This document shows, piece by piece, positions 34,940 to 44,111 of a DNA stretch of 64,000 nt. The notes under the pieces were generated by a model. That model saw only the letters and a program-made list of their open reading frames with translations, made no database searches and was not told the DNA's origin. Made by a program: the position numbers and the translations under genes. Position 1 is the stretch's first letter; each line of letters opens with the position of its first letter. Origin of the DNA: Coprothermobacter sp. (GTDB lineage Bacteria > Caldisericota > Caldisericia > Cryosericales > Cryosericaceae); assembly GCA_013824685.1 (NCBI GenBank), contig PNOG01000020.1, positions 109,422 through 173,421 of the forward strand. The letters are read 5' to 3'.

Positions 34940-35974
34940 CTAGACTATCGTTCCGCCTCCAAGTATGCATCGGTCGTCGTAGAAGACAACCGCTTGTCCC
35001 GGAGTGACAGCAAATAGCGAATCAGCCAGATGAATGGAGACTCTATCCTCAGAAACTCGGTCGATACTGCCTTTGACGGGCTTTGACCTGTATCGTGTCA
35101 CGACATCTGCGCTGAAGTGCCGCGATTTGCCGGTGGGAAGGTGGTGCCATTTCAGATCGATAGCTTCAAACACATCTCTCATGCACGCACTCCGCAGCCC
35201 GACGACCAGCTGGTTCGTGACGTGCCGCTTCTCCACGACATAGAGCCGTGATGCAGCACTGATACCAAGGCCTGATCGCTGGCCGACCGTATAGGACGCC
35301 AACCCCTGGTGCTTCCCGATAACGGTTCCATTCGTCAGGACAACGTCTCCGGGCACACACGGCAAGCGACGGCGGGCCTCTACGCCAACTGGCCCTTCTA
35401 CAAAGCACAAGTCCTGACTCTCGCGACTTGCCAGAAGATCCGGGTTGAACCATCGCGAGGCCAGCGCTACCACCTCCCTCTTGACGCGACCTGCGAGAGG
35501 GAACATGACTCTGCGACGCTGCTCTGCCGAAAGCCGGTACAGGAAGTACGACTGGTCCTTCGCCCGGTCCATGCCGCGGCAGATCTGATCCCCATCACCG
35601 CTGTGGATGATTCCCGCATAGTGACCGCTCGCGATAAGGTCGGCATGCAGCTCGTCGGCTACATCAAGCAGTCCTTGCCACTTGACGCGCTCGTTGCAGA
35701 ACACACAAGGATTTGGGGTTGCCCCTCCGGCTATGGCCTGCCAGAACGGTTGTACGACCTGGCAGTCGAAGGCATCTCTTACGTCCACATTGTGCCATGC
35801 AATGCCAAGATGCTCGCACTGGGCCTTCGCCCGTCGCGTGGAACTGATGTCGCAGCAGGCACTGTGCTGAGAGAAGTGCAGAGTGACCCCGATGACATCT
35901 TCACCAAGCTCTTTCAGGAGCAGTGCAGAGACGGCAGAGTCCACCCCTCCGCTCATTCCGACCACAACGCTCAT
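34940..35974 (-). CDS. mnmA: tRNA 2-thiouridylase MnmA
   Basis: Thiolates the wobble uridine of Lys, Glu and Gln tRNAs. Of 344 residues, the PP-loop VGMSGGVDSAVSA is at the N terminus. The catalytic cysteines lie in NPCVFCNERVKW and SQDLCFV, and the tRNA-binding motif DQSYFLY and GKHQGLASYTVGQRSGLG are intact. The start codon directly follows a small hairpin and has no clear Shine-Dalgarno. Confidence 0.95.
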   Translation of the reverse strand: MSVVVGMSGGVDSAVSALLLKELGEDVIGVTLHFSQHSACCDISSTRRAKAQCEHLGIAWHNVDVRDAFDCQVVQPFWQAIAGGATPNPCVFCNERVKWQGLLDVADELHADLIASGHYAGIIHSGDGDQICRGMDRAKDQSYFLYRLSAEQRRRVMFPLAGRVKREVVALASRWFNPDLLASRESQDLCFVEGPVGVEARRRLPCVPGDVVLTNGTVIGKHQGLASYTVGQRSGLGISAASRLYVVEKRHVTNQLVVGLRSACMRDVFEAIDLKWHHLPTGKSRHFSADVVTRYRSKPVKGSIDRVSEDRVSIHLADSLFAVTPGQAVVFYDDRCILGGGTIV

Positions 35975-35975
35975 G

Positions 35976-35989
35976 GGCTGAATCCAGCC
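35976..35989 (-). other. Small hairpin abutting the mnmA start codon
   Basis: On the minus strand GGCTG-GATT-CAGCC ends one base before the mnmA ATG, in place of a Shine-Dalgarno sequence. It could limit initiation. The rest of the 96-base gap to the PSP1-domain gene shows no promoter I trust. Confidence 0.4.
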
Positions 35990-36070
35990 ACTAGGCAGGC
36001 TCCTGGCGTCGTAACGGCAACAGCCGTCCTGATTGCCCCGTGCAATCCTCCGACATTCGAGCCACGTGCA

Positions 36071-36808
36071 CTACTGCGTGGCTCCTTCCTTGGGCTTCTT
36101 CTTGACGTCAAGCCCTGACGCATCGGCGTACTCGTAGGTCTCGTATCTGAGGCAGCACATCAGTTTGCCACAGACGCCCGTTATCTTGTTGGGGTTCAAG
36201 CTCAGGTTCTGCACCCGGGCACACTTGAGGCTGACCGGCTTGATCTCCTTGAGGAAACAGTTGCAGCATAGCTCGCGCCCACACATGCCTACCGTCGCAA
36301 AGAAACGGGTTTCATCGCGAGAACCGATCTGCCACATCTGCACCTTGGCCTTCAGCGACCGGGACAGAGTGGACACGAGGGTGCGGAAGTCGACGCGGGC
36401 CTCGGCCGTGAAATAGAACACATACTGTTTTCCCGAAAATGAGAGTTCACAGTTTACGAGGTGGATAGGGAGTCTGATCGCCCGCACCTGCTCCTTGCAC
36501 AGAATCACTGCTGCGTCCTGTTTTCGCTGGTTCTCCTCAAGACGCTCGACGTCGGTCGGGGCAAGCTTGCGAACGTACTTGAGGTCGCCCGCCACACGCT
36601 TTTTTCCTGATGCGTCGTGCCTTGGATAGCCAATGATGACGTGCGTCAGCTCCTTGTCACTGCCAATTGCAAGGACCCCTTCGCCAGGGAGCAGCACAAC
36701 ACTATCGCTGACTTCGACCATGTATGTCTGGTACGACTTGGCTGAGCGAGCGCTCAGATAGCGTACCGAGGAGCAACTCGCCGACAACATATTGGTGGGA
36801 TCATTCAT
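36071..36808 (-). CDS. PSP1 C-terminal domain protein (RicT/YaaT-like)
   Basis: A 245-residue protein whose second half holds the PSP1 domain, with a dense cysteine set: GMCGRELCCNCFL, SLKCARVQ and GVCGKLMCCLRYE. In Bacillus the homolog RicT (YaaT) is part of the Ric complex affecting RNA maturation and phosphorelay, and it carries an iron-sulfur-related cysteine motif. The C terminus is a short Lys-rich tail. It overlaps the end of holB by eight bases, the same pairing as in Bacillus. Confidence 0.88.
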   Translation of the reverse strand: MNDPTNMLSASCSSVRYLSARSAKSYQTYMVEVSDSVVLLPGEGVLAIGSDKELTHVIIGYPRHDASGKKRVAGDLKYVRKLAPTDVERLEENQRKQDAAVILCKEQVRAIRLPIHLVNCELSFSGKQYVFYFTAEARVDFRTLVSTLSRSLKAKVQMWQIGSRDETRFFATVGMCGRELCCNCFLKEIKPVSLKCARVQNLSLNPNKITGVCGKLMCCLRYETYEYADASGLDVKKKPKEGATQ

Positions 36809-37727
36809 GAGTGGTCATTCTCCTCAGCTCCAGTAGGGCGTTTGTCAGAACAAGTTCAGGGTTCACGTTCTGTTCTATGTGCTTCAGGCGCTCCCCCAGA
36901 TGGTCCAGAAAGAGCCCAACCCTGGATTCGTCCAGCACGAAGTTCACACGGGCCAGTTCAGGTTCAGTAGAGAGAGAGATGCCTGCCGGAGGAGGAACCT
37001 TTCCCCTCGCCCGCAGAACGCTGTTCATGAACAGTGCAAGCGTCTGCAAACCGACCGTCGCGTTGTCCCGGAGACTATTCAATGTGTCCATCCTGAGGAG
37101 GCGGCCGACGGTCTCCGAGAGGCTCACGTTTGCCTTGGCAAATTCCAGCAGGACTTCAAGGCAGGCTTCCCCGCCAGTTGCAGATGCCGCATCCTGAAGA
37201 TCCGCGATCGCCTGATTACTCCGCTCGACCTTCATGATCTGGACCCGCGATCGAATCGTGGGCAAGACGCGCCTGCTGTTCTGAGAGAGCAGCAGGAAGA
37301 CGTTGCCCGGGACCGGTTCTTCGATGGTCTTGAGAACCCGGTCTGCTGCAACATCGGTGAAGAAGTCTACTCCACGGAAAACGCTCACCTTGAGGCAGCC
37401 CGACGCGGTCTTGATCGACGCATACGAGATAAACTGGTCGACGGTATCTATCCTGAGGATGCCTGAGTCTCCAAAAATCCTGGTGTTTGCCGAACCCCCT
37501 GCGTCCACCTGTCGGCACGACGGGCACGCGTCACAGAATTCCCCCGGACCATGGTCACCCCGGCAGTTGCCCGCCTTGGCAAGAGCTGCCGCCAACGCAA
37601 GCTTGGCGTCCTCATCTCTGCCCACGAGAAGGTATGCATGTGCCAGCCTGTGAGAAACAAGAGCAGCCTCGAGGCATCGAGTAGCCGGACAGTCACCGAC
37701 TGCATCCCTCATCCGTTTCGCTGACAC
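36801..37727 (-). CDS. holB: DNA polymerase III delta' subunit
   Basis: Clamp-loader subunit of 308 residues. The Walker A position is degenerate (VGRDEDAKLALA, no GKT), as expected for delta', which does not bind ATP. The zinc module FCDACPSC, KTIEEP and an SRV-type arginine segment (RSRVQIMKV) are present. The start is GTG at 37727 with GGGAG upstream. An ATG five codons later is possible. It has its own promoter at 37815-37843. Confidence 0.88.
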   Translation of the reverse strand: MSAKRMRDAVGDCPATRCLEAALVSHRLAHAYLLVGRDEDAKLALAAALAKAGNCRGDHGPGEFCDACPSCRQVDAGGSANTRIFGDSGILRIDTVDQFISYASIKTASGCLKVSVFRGVDFFTDVAADRVLKTIEEPVPGNVFLLLSQNSRRVLPTIRSRVQIMKVERSNQAIADLQDAASATGGEACLEVLLEFAKANVSLSETVGRLLRMDTLNSLRDNATVGLQTLALFMNSVLRARGKVPPPAGISLSTEPELARVNFVLDESRVGLFLDHLGERLKHIEQNVNPELVLTNALLELRRMTTHE

Positions 37728-37814
37728 CGCCTATGTCTCCCACATCGTTGTTTCTGGATCTCTCACGCTCGTCTCCACCAGCCTGTCCACGCCTGCTCAG
37801 CACTGCCCATGACA

Positions 37815-37843
37815 AGTATACACGCCACTCCCCGCCTGTGCAA
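37815..37843 (-). promoter_or_regulatory. Promoter for holB-PSP1-mnmA
   Basis: TTGCAC (37838-37843), a 17-base spacer and TATACT (37815-37820) on the minus strand. The predicted start near 37808 gives an ~80-base leader to the holB GTG. Confidence 0.75.
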
Positions 37844-37862
37844 TGAGCGAATTCCGGGCCGG

Positions 37863-37895
37863 CAACGAACAAACGGGCCGGCAGAGTCCTGGCCC
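37863..37895 (-). terminator. Terminator after dnaJ
   Basis: GGGCC/GGCCC inverted repeat (37875-37895) followed on the minus strand by GTTTGTTCGTT, 23 bases after the dnaJ stop. It separates the heat-shock operon from the holB promoter. The stem is short and the T tract interrupted, so efficiency may be moderate. Confidence 0.6.
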
Positions 37896-37918
37896 ATTTT
37901 GCATACGTTTCAACGTGA

Positions 37919-39010
37919 CTACTTCTCGATATCGGCTAGCTGCTTGTAGAGCTTCCGTTGCTCAGCCGTGAGTGTCTTGGGCACACCTATCTCGATACGA
38001 ACGATGTAGTCCCCCCGACGCCGTTCTCCGACCGCCTGAGCTCCTTTGCCACGAATCCGTACCTCGGCACCATGCTGACTTCCAGCCGCTATCGTCACGG
38101 TCTCCGTTCCACCTTCCACGAGAGGAACCGTGATAGTTGTCCCGAGCACTGCCTTGGCAGGCGACACGCGGACTGTGTGATACAGGGAACTCCCTTGTCG
38201 TTCAAACCGGGAATCATGCTGGACGGTAATGAAGAGGTACAGGTCGCCGGTCTGGCCGCCATGCTTGCCAGCATCTCCTTGTCCTGCGATACGTACTTTC
38301 ATGCCGCTGTCGACACCTGCAGGAATCGTCACCTCTATGGTCTTGTCGGCCTTCGTAACGCCAGAACCCTTGCAAGCCGGGCATGGCGACTCGATGACCT
38401 TGCCTTCGCCTCGGCATGTGGGGCAGACCCCCGCAGTGACGACGCGCCCGAAGATGGTGTCTTGAACCTGACGGACCTCGCCCCTGCCATTACAGGTGGA
38501 ACACGCCTTGGGGGACGTACCTGAGGCCGCTCCGGTACCGTGGCAGGTCGCACACGTATCGTACCGCCTGACCTGGATTTCTTGCTTGACGCCGAAAACA
38601 GCCTGTTCCAACGTGAGAGTCATGCTGACGCTGAGGTCCCGTCCGTGCGGCGTCTCCTCGCTCTGCTGACGACCAAACCCCCCCATGAAACTGCCAAAGA
38701 GGTCTCCAATGTCAAAGCCCCCGAACGTCTGGCCACTACCACCGCCTTGGGGAGCCCAGGCCTGGCCCGCACCCGGGAAAGCGGTGGGGCCGGCTTTGCC
38801 ATAGGCATCATACTGCTGTCGCTTTGCAGGATCACTCAGCGTATCGTACGCCTCGTTGACGTCCGACATGTGCCTGGGTGCTTGGGGATCATCCTTGTGG
38901 AGGTCGGGATGATGTTTCTTGACCAGTTCACGATAGGCCTTCTTGATATCATCCTGGGAGGCCCCCCTGGGTACTCCCATAACGTCATAGTAGTCTCGAT
39001 CAGTCGCCAC
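37919..39010 (-). CDS. dnaJ: Chaperone DnaJ (Hsp40)
   Basis: Co-chaperone stimulating DnaK ATPase activity. It has a J domain (~5-70) with HPD in KHHPDLHKD, a Gly/Phe-rich linker, and four CxxCxGxG zinc repeats beginning [24 protein letters not shown] and [10 protein letters not shown]-terminal substrate domain follows. I chose GTG at 39010 (363 residues) because a GGAGGT Shine-Dalgarno lies just before it, inside the four extra codons of a longer GTG-initiated frame. Confidence 0.95.
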   Translation of the reverse strand: MATDRDYYDVMGVPRGASQDDIKKAYRELVKKHHPDLHKDDPQAPRHMSDVNEAYDTLSDPAKRQQYDAYGKAGPTAFPGAGQAWAPQGGGSGQTFGGFDIGDLFGSFMGGFGRQQSEETPHGRDLSVSMTLTLEQAVFGVKQEIQVRRYDTCATCHGTGAASGTSPKACSTCNGRGEVRQVQDTIFGRVVTAGVCPTCRGEGKVIESPCPACKGSGVTKADKTIEVTIPAGVDSGMKVRIAGQGDAGKHGGQTGDLYLFITVQHDSRFERQGSSLYHTVRVSPAKAVLGTTITVPLVEGGTETVTIAAGSQHGAEVRIRGKGAQAVGERRRGDYIVRIEIGVPKTLTAEQRKLYKQLADIEK

Positions 39011-39055
39011 GTCGACCTCCACTCAGAAATTAGCGCTTGACTTGAATCGCCGTCC

Positions 39056-40909
39056 CTATTGCTTTGGAGTCCCCTGACCCTCGACGGTTTCTCCGTCCTG
39101 CGGCGGCTGCTGAGCCTCAGCTTGATTCTGCTGAGCAGCCGCCGGTCCCTGCTGGCCAGCCTGACGCTGCAAGTCCTCGGTAACCTTAGAGAACGCGGTG
39201 TTCACTTCGTCGATTTTTGCTTCAATGTCCGAGGTCTTGTTGTCACGTACCAGTTCCTCTAGTTCAGTGAGCTTCTTCTCTGCCTCTGCCTTGACATCGG
39301 GAGATATCTTGGCCGCGTTCTCTGTCAGCGTCTTGCGTCCACTGAACACAACCTGATCCGCGCGGTTCTTGAGCTCGACTTCTTCCTTGACTTTCTTGTC
39401 CTGATCAGCGAACTGTTCCGCCTCGCGCTTCATCCGCTCAATCTCTTCGTCCTTCAGTTTTGTCGCATTCTCAATGGTAATGTGCTGTTCCTTGCCAGTC
39501 GCCTTGTCCTTGGCAGTAACGTGCACGATACCATTTGCGTCGATATCATAGCTGACCTCAATCTGTGGTTCGCCACGGCGGGCGGGGGCAATTCCATCGA
39601 GGATGAAGCGTCCCAGCGACATGTTGTCTTTTGCCATCGGACGTTCGCCCTGCAGAACATGGATCTCGACTTGCGTCTGACTGTCGCTCGCTGTCGTAAA
39701 CGTCTGGGTCTTGGAGATAGGCACGGCAGTATTGCGCTTGATCATCTCGGTGAAAACGCCACCGAGCGTCTCGATGCCGAGCGTGAGGGGGGTCACATCA
39801 ACAAGGACCATCCCGGTCTTGACTTCGCCGCCCAAGATTCCACCCTGGATCGCAGCACCCATGGCAACGCACTCCATGGGGTCGACGCCGCGCTCGGGAG
39901 TCTTGCCAAAGTAGCTCTCGACGAACTTCTGAACAATTGGCATCCTGGTCGGACCACCGACAAGGATGATCTTGTCGATCTGCTGCGGGGTGAGACCGGC
40001 GTCAGCGAGAGCACGGTTAACCGGCTCGCGGCACCTGTCGATGATGGGCTGGACCAGAGACTCGAGCTTGGCACGCGTAATGGGCATGACCAAGTGCTTC
40101 GGACCGCTCGCGTCTGCCGTGATGAAGGGCAAGTTGATCGTCGTCTCGAAGGTCGTCGAGAGTTCGACCTTGGCCCTTTCCACGCCTTCACGAAGGCGCT
40201 GCATGGCCATCTTGTCGACACGCAAATCGATACCATTCTGACTGTGAAAGTCTTCGGCAACGTAGTTCAGAAGAGCATTATCCATGTCAGTTCCGCCGAG
40301 CTGCGTGTCGCCCGACGTCGAAGCTACCGTAAAGACGTTTCCTCCGAAGTCCATAATAGTCACGTCCAGCGTGCCGCCACCAAAGTCGAAGACCAGGATC
40401 TTGTGCTCGCCCTCCGTCTTGTCAAGTCCATAGGCAAATGCGGCGGCCGTCGGCTCATTGATCAGACGGACAACCTCGAGCCCCGCGATTTCGCCTGCAT
40501 CTTTGGTCGCTTGTCGCTGAGCGTCATTGAAGTATGCGGGTACGGTAATGACGGCCTTGGATACTTTCTGCCCAAGGAAAGCTTCTGCATCATTCTTGAT
40601 CTTGCGAAGGATGAACCCGCTGATCTGCTGCGGCGTGTAGGTCTTGCCGAACATGCTGACCGTGTAGTCGGTTCCCATCTTTCGCTTGATGGCCTGAACC
40701 GTCGTCTCGGGGTTCAGAGCTGCCTGACGGCGCGCCGGCTCTCCAACGAGCACTTGCCCGTCTTTGGTAAACGCAACGTAGGACGGGACAGCCTTGCCTC
40801 CAATGCTGACACCTTCCGCCGCCGGCACGATCGTCGGTTTGCCGCCGACCATAACAGCTGCTGCAGAATTCGAAGTTCCAAGATCTATACCGATAATCTT
40901 CTCTTCCAT
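39056..40909 (-). CDS. dnaK: Chaperone DnaK (Hsp70)
   Basis: ATP-driven chaperone of 617 residues. The phosphate loop [14 protein letters not shown] has Ser where Thr is usual. [14 protein letters not shown] and [13 protein letters not shown] are intact in the ATPase domain. A substrate-binding domain and a helical lid follow, with a Gln/Ala-rich C-terminal tail ([16 protein letters not shown]). The ATG at 40909 lies ten bases after AGGAGG. Confidence 0.97.
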   Translation of the reverse strand: MEEKIIGIDLGTSNSAAAVMVGGKPTIVPAAEGVSIGGKAVPSYVAFTKDGQVLVGEPARRQAALNPETTVQAIKRKMGTDYTVSMFGKTYTPQQISGFILRKIKNDAEAFLGQKVSKAVITVPAYFNDAQRQATKDAGEIAGLEVVRLINEPTAAAFAYGLDKTEGEHKILVFDFGGGTLDVTIMDFGGNVFTVASTSGDTQLGGTDMDNALLNYVAEDFHSQNGIDLRVDKMAMQRLREGVERAKVELSTTFETTINLPFITADASGPKHLVMPITRAKLESLVQPIIDRCREPVNRALADAGLTPQQIDKIILVGGPTRMPIVQKFVESYFGKTPERGVDPMECVAMGAAIQGGILGGEVKTGMVLVDVTPLTLGIETLGGVFTEMIKRNTAVPISKTQTFTTASDSQTQVEIHVLQGERPMAKDNMSLGRFILDGIAPARRGEPQIEVSYDIDANGIVHVTAKDKATGKEQHITIENATKLKDEEIERMKREAEQFADQDKKVKEEVELKNRADQVVFSGRKTLTENAAKISPDVKAEAEKKLTELEELVRDNKTSDIEAKIDEVNTAFSKVTEDLQRQAGQQGPAAAQQNQAEAQQPPQDGETVEGQGTPKQ

Positions 40910-40958
40910 ATTCAACAAACCTCCTTAGTTAGAATCGTGTTTCCAAAGAATCATCTGG

Positions 40959-41603
40959 TCAGTCTTCACCAGTATCATCACTTTCAACGCTTGCCTGTGG
41001 TGCTGAAGCAACATCCACCATCGCCGGCCGCAACAGCATTTCCCCTAGCTTGTAGCCATCACGCAGAACTCGCACAACGGTATTGACTGGAGCATCAGGG
41101 TCGGCAACGACGTGAGCAATCTCAGAGGTAGCAGAATCATACGGATTGCCCTCCAACCCCTCCAACCTGTGGACTCCATTCCTCGCGAGGAACTGGTTCA
41201 GCTGCCCGAGAACAGCCTGAGAACCTACGAGGAGGCTCGAATCGTCCTGAGTCCCTTCACCATGCTTCACGAGCTGGTCGAAACTATCGACGACTGCAAG
41301 GAGATCAAGAAACAGCCCCAACTTGGTTCTGGCTTCGAAGGAACTCTTGTCACGCTGAAGCGTCGCCTGTTCGCGGATGCGCAGCATCTGCTCCTCATGA
41401 ACGGCGCTGTTGAGACGCTCCACTTCGTGCTGCAACTCCCGTATTCTGGACCCAAGCGTTCTCAATGCCTCCCCTCCGTCTCCATCCTCATGGTCGGGAG
41501 CTGAATCCAAGGGCACCTCGAGGACCGACGGAACACGTTCCGAGTCATCCTTTCCTGTGCCTCGCTCCTCACCAGCCACATACCACCTGCTTCGGTTCAT
41601 CAT
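40959..41603 (-). CDS. grpE: GrpE nucleotide exchange factor
   Basis: Releases ADP from DnaK. The 214 residues comprise an acidic N-terminal tail, a long coiled coil (~50-105) and the beta domain with the family signature LRDGYKLGEMLLRPAMV. The first ATG (41603) lies nine bases after GGAG. It is the first gene of the grpE-dnaK-dnaJ operon under CIRCE control. hrcA itself is not in the window. Confidence 0.95.
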   Translation of the reverse strand: MMNRSRWYVAGEERGTGKDDSERVPSVLEVPLDSAPDHEDGDGGEALRTLGSRIRELQHEVERLNSAVHEEQMLRIREQATLQRDKSSFEARTKLGLFLDLLAVVDSFDQLVKHGEGTQDDSSLLVGSQAVLGQLNQFLARNGVHRLEGLEGNPYDSATSEIAHVVADPDAPVNTVVRVLRDGYKLGEMLLRPAMVDVASAPQASVESDDTGED

Positions 41604-41665
41604 ATGTAGGCTCTCCGGTCAATTCTCACCATATAGGCTGCATTCAGCCTTAAACTCTCTGGATG

Positions 41666-41692
41666 TTAGCACTCTCAGTACAAGACTGCTAA
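41666..41692. promoter_or_regulatory. CIRCE operator (HrcA binding site)
   Basis: TTAGCACTC-N9-GACTGCTAA on the plus strand, one mismatch from the consensus TTAGCACTC-N9-GAGTGCTAA. It lies in the grpE leader just after the predicted transcription start (~41696), the classic place for HrcA repression of heat-shock genes. Confidence 0.92.
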
Positions 41693-41702
41693 TCGTCCAA
41701 TA

Positions 41703-41730
41703 ATTGTAGTGCAAAGCATATTGGTGTCAA
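41703..41730 (-). promoter_or_regulatory. grpE-dnaK-dnaJ promoter
   Basis: TTGACA (41725-41730), a 16-base spacer and TACAAT (41703-41708) on the minus strand. The predicted start lies a few bases upstream of the CIRCE element, giving a ~93-base leader. Confidence 0.82.
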
Positions 41731-41751
41731 GCGCTCGGTCACCGCAAACCG

Positions 41752-41779
41752 TTGATTTCTGGCGCAGTAACGTGATAAT
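41752..41779 (+). promoter_or_regulatory. Probable promoter for deoC
   Basis: TTGATT (41752-41757), a 16-base spacer and GATAAT (41774-41779). The predicted start near 41786 is 24 bases before the deoC ATG. It is divergent from the heat-shock promoter, and CIRCE is far enough upstream not to block it. Confidence 0.55.
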
Positions 41780-41809
41780 GTGGAGGATTCGAATACTCGG
41801 AGGCAATCA

Positions 41810-42484
41810 ATGTATACCAATCAGATTACAAGGAAGGAGCTTGCAAGCTTCATGGATCACACTCTCCTCAGGCCCGAGGCAACGTGCGCCGACATCGAGC
41901 GACTGTGTGCCGAAGCAGTACAGCTCGGAACGTTTGCAGTATGTGTCAACTCGTCAATGGTTGAAACCGCCTCTTCCGCCTTGAATGGGTCTGACGTGCG
42001 CGTGGCGTCTGTCGTGGGTTTTCCGCTTGGCGCAACTCTGTCGGCTGCCAAGGCCCGGGAGACTGAGTTGGCCATCCGGCACGGAGCGTCGGAGATCGAC
42101 ACGGTCATCCAGATCGGGTGGCTCAGAGAGAAAAACTACCGCGGAGTTGCACAAGACATCGCAGCGGTTGTCGAATCGGCCGGAGACGCTCTCGTCAAGG
42201 TTATTATCGAGGCATGCCTGCTTACCGACGAGGAGAAACGGGTGGGATGTGCCATCGCCATCTCGGCCGGAGCAGGGTTTGTCAAGACGAGCACCGGCTT
42301 CAGCAAGGCAGGCGCTACAGAAGACGATGTCAGGCTGATGCGCGAGGTCGTGGGACCTCTCTTCGGCGTAAAAGCCGCGGGAGGTATCCGCGATCTTCAC
42401 ACTGCCATCGCTATGCTTAACGCGGGCGCGACCCGCCTCGGCGTTTCTGCGTCTGACGCCATTCTTGCAGAGGCACAGCAGTAG
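41810..42484 (+). CDS. deoC: Deoxyribose-phosphate aldolase
   Basis: Class I aldolase splitting 2-deoxyribose 5-phosphate into glyceraldehyde 3-phosphate and acetaldehyde. The 224 residues include MDHTLLRPEAT, the Schiff-base lysine in FVKTSTGFS, and GVKAAGGIRDLHTA. The ATG at 41810 has GGAGG six bases upstream. A GTG ten codons earlier lies inside the promoter and is rejected. It is the first gene of the plus-strand block. Confidence 0.95.
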   Translation: MYTNQITRKELASFMDHTLLRPEATCADIERLCAEAVQLGTFAVCVNSSMVETASSALNGSDVRVASVVGFPLGATLSAAKARETELAIRHGASEIDTVIQIGWLREKNYRGVAQDIAAVVESAGDALVKVIIEACLLTDEEKRVGCAIAISAGAGFVKTSTGFSKAGATEDDVRLMREVVGPLFGVKAAGGIRDLHTAIAMLNAGATRLGVSASDAILAEAQQ

Positions 42485-42490
42485 CACTCA

Positions 42491-43273
42491 ATGGTCTATC
42501 ACTGGACGCTCGCCTCCATTCTCAATGCTTCAAGGGTAGGAGAGAAGGACAAACGCCTGGTGCTCTTCTCCAGAGAACTGGGCAAAGTGACTGCTGTTGC
42601 ACGAGGGACTGCGATCCCGGGCGCAAAGTGGTCAACTTCGTTCGAGCCGTTCTCACTTCTCTACCTCCGTCTGTACGATCGCTCTCGTTTCCTGACTGTC
42701 GTCAGCTCGGAGGAACGAGTGGTCTACACCGGTGTCTTATCGTCGTTGTCGAGGTCGCTGAAAGGCATGGCAATGAACCAGCTGGCAGAATGCGTTCTTG
42801 AGCCATCCTCGGAGGAACCGGGCTTGTTTGCCGCGTACGTCACGGCTCTGTCGAGGCTCAACATTGCGGCGAATGCAGCCGAGGAGGACGCGGCCTTTCT
42901 ACAGTTCACCCTTGATGTCCTCACTGAACTCGGTTTCGGGGTAAGTTCTCTGCATTGTGAACGATGCGGAGCCGCGCTGGACGAGAATGTGCATTTCTCC
43001 ATGAGAGACAATGCCTTCCATTGTTCCCCCTGCGCGACAACCGAAACAGATGTCGTCCTCTCTCCCGAGCTCGTCAGCTTTCTTCGGACCGGAGAGGGCA
43101 GCATCGACGGCCGCCGTACGCTCATGGGCATTGCACTGACGCTGCGACTGCTGAGGTCTGCTGCCAGCAGACTGGCCATCACACAAGCCTTCGAGCGATT
43201 CGCGCAGAACGCTGCTACACTGTTTCACATCGACGCAAGAGAAGAACCCAAGGAGTCATGCCATGAACTTTGA
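42491..43273 (+). CDS. recO: DNA repair protein RecO
   Basis: Mediator that loads RecA on SSB-coated DNA with RecF/RecR. The 260 residues comprise an N-terminal OB fold with FSRELGKVTAVARG, a helical middle, and a zinc module CERCG...HCSPC at ~155-182. Starting six bases after deoC, it ends eleven bases inside glyQ. recO-glyQ-glyS order is common in Gram-positive-type genomes. Confidence 0.9.
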   Translation: MVYHWTLASILNASRVGEKDKRLVLFSRELGKVTAVARGTAIPGAKWSTSFEPFSLLYLRLYDRSRFLTVVSSEERVVYTGVLSSLSRSLKGMAMNQLAECVLEPSSEEPGLFAAYVTALSRLNIAANAAEEDAAFLQFTLDVLTELGFGVSSLHCERCGAALDENVHFSMRDNAFHCSPCATTETDVVLSPELVSFLRTGEGSIDGRRTLMGIALTLRLLRSAASRLAITQAFERFAQNAATLFHIDAREEPKESCHEL

Positions 43274-44111
43274 AGAAATGGTTTCCAAACTAGAGCGCTT
43301 CTGGGAAGACGAAGGCTGCACGCGTCTGTTCCCGTACGATCAGGAAGTAGGGGCGGGGACACTGAGCCCGTACACATTCCTGCGAGTCCTGGGGCGCAAA
43401 CCCTGGAAAGCTGTCTACGTACAACCATCACGACGTCCGGCAGACGGTCGGTACGGCGAGAACCCCAACCGTCTCTACATGCATCACCAGTTGCAGGTCA
43501 TCGTCAAGCCTTCCACCACCGACATCCAGGACACATACCTGCGAAGCCTTTACCTGCTTGGTCTCAAGCCGGCCGAGCACGACATCCGGTTCGTCGAGGA
43601 CAACTGGGAGACGCCAGTTCTCGGGGCCGCGGGCGTCGGCTGGGAAGTCTGGCTCGACGGCATGGAGGTAACGCAGTTCACGTACTTCCAGCAGGCAGGC
43701 GGCCAGGAAGTGCCCGTCGTTGCCGTCGAGATAACGTATGGTCTCGAACGGCTCGCTATGTTCGTTCAGGAGAAAGCGAACGTCTACGAACTGGAATGGC
43801 ATGAAGGCGTCACCTATGGAGATCTGCGACAACAGGTCGAGCGGGAGAACAGTATCTACTCCTTTGAGCAAGCCGACATCGAGGCGCTTGTCACGATGTT
43901 CGACCTCTGCGAAAAGGAGTCCCAGCGCATGATCGACAAGAGACTCATTACTCCTGCCTACGAGTATCTCCTCAAATGCTCACATACGTTCAACATCCTC
44001 GACGCACGTGGCACCGTCGGGGTTTCTCAGCGTATGGCCTACCTTGCCCGCGTACGCCGTCTCGCGTATGGTTGCGCGAACCTCTACCTGGAGAACGAAA
44101 ACCATGAGTGA
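43263..44111 (+). CDS. glyQ: Glycyl-tRNA synthetase alpha subunit
   Basis: Catalytic subunit of the bacterial alpha2beta2 glycyl-tRNA synthetase (282 residues). Highly conserved segments GAGTLSPYTFLRVLG, RYGENPNRLYMHHQ, QFTYFQQAGG and ITYGLERLAMF are present. It begins inside the end of recO and its stop overlaps the glyS start by eight bases, which helps equimolar synthesis of the two subunits. Confidence 0.98.
   Translation: MNFEEMVSKLERFWEDEGCTRLFPYDQEVGAGTLSPYTFLRVLGRKPWKAVYVQPSRRPADGRYGENPNRLYMHHQLQVIVKPSTTDIQDTYLRSLYLLGLKPAEHDIRFVEDNWETPVLGAAGVGWEVWLDGMEVTQFTYFQQAGGQEVPVVAVEITYGLERLAMFVQEKANVYELEWHEGVTYGDLRQQVERENSIYSFEQADIEALVTMFDLCEKESQRMIDKRLITPAYEYLLKCSHTFNILDARGTVGVSQRMAYLARVRRLAYGCANLYLENENHE

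Noticed and set aside
39482..41086. 534-codon open frame on the plus strand
   Set aside because: Antisense shadow of dnaK and the start of grpE; crosses their intergenic region and has no recognisable motif.
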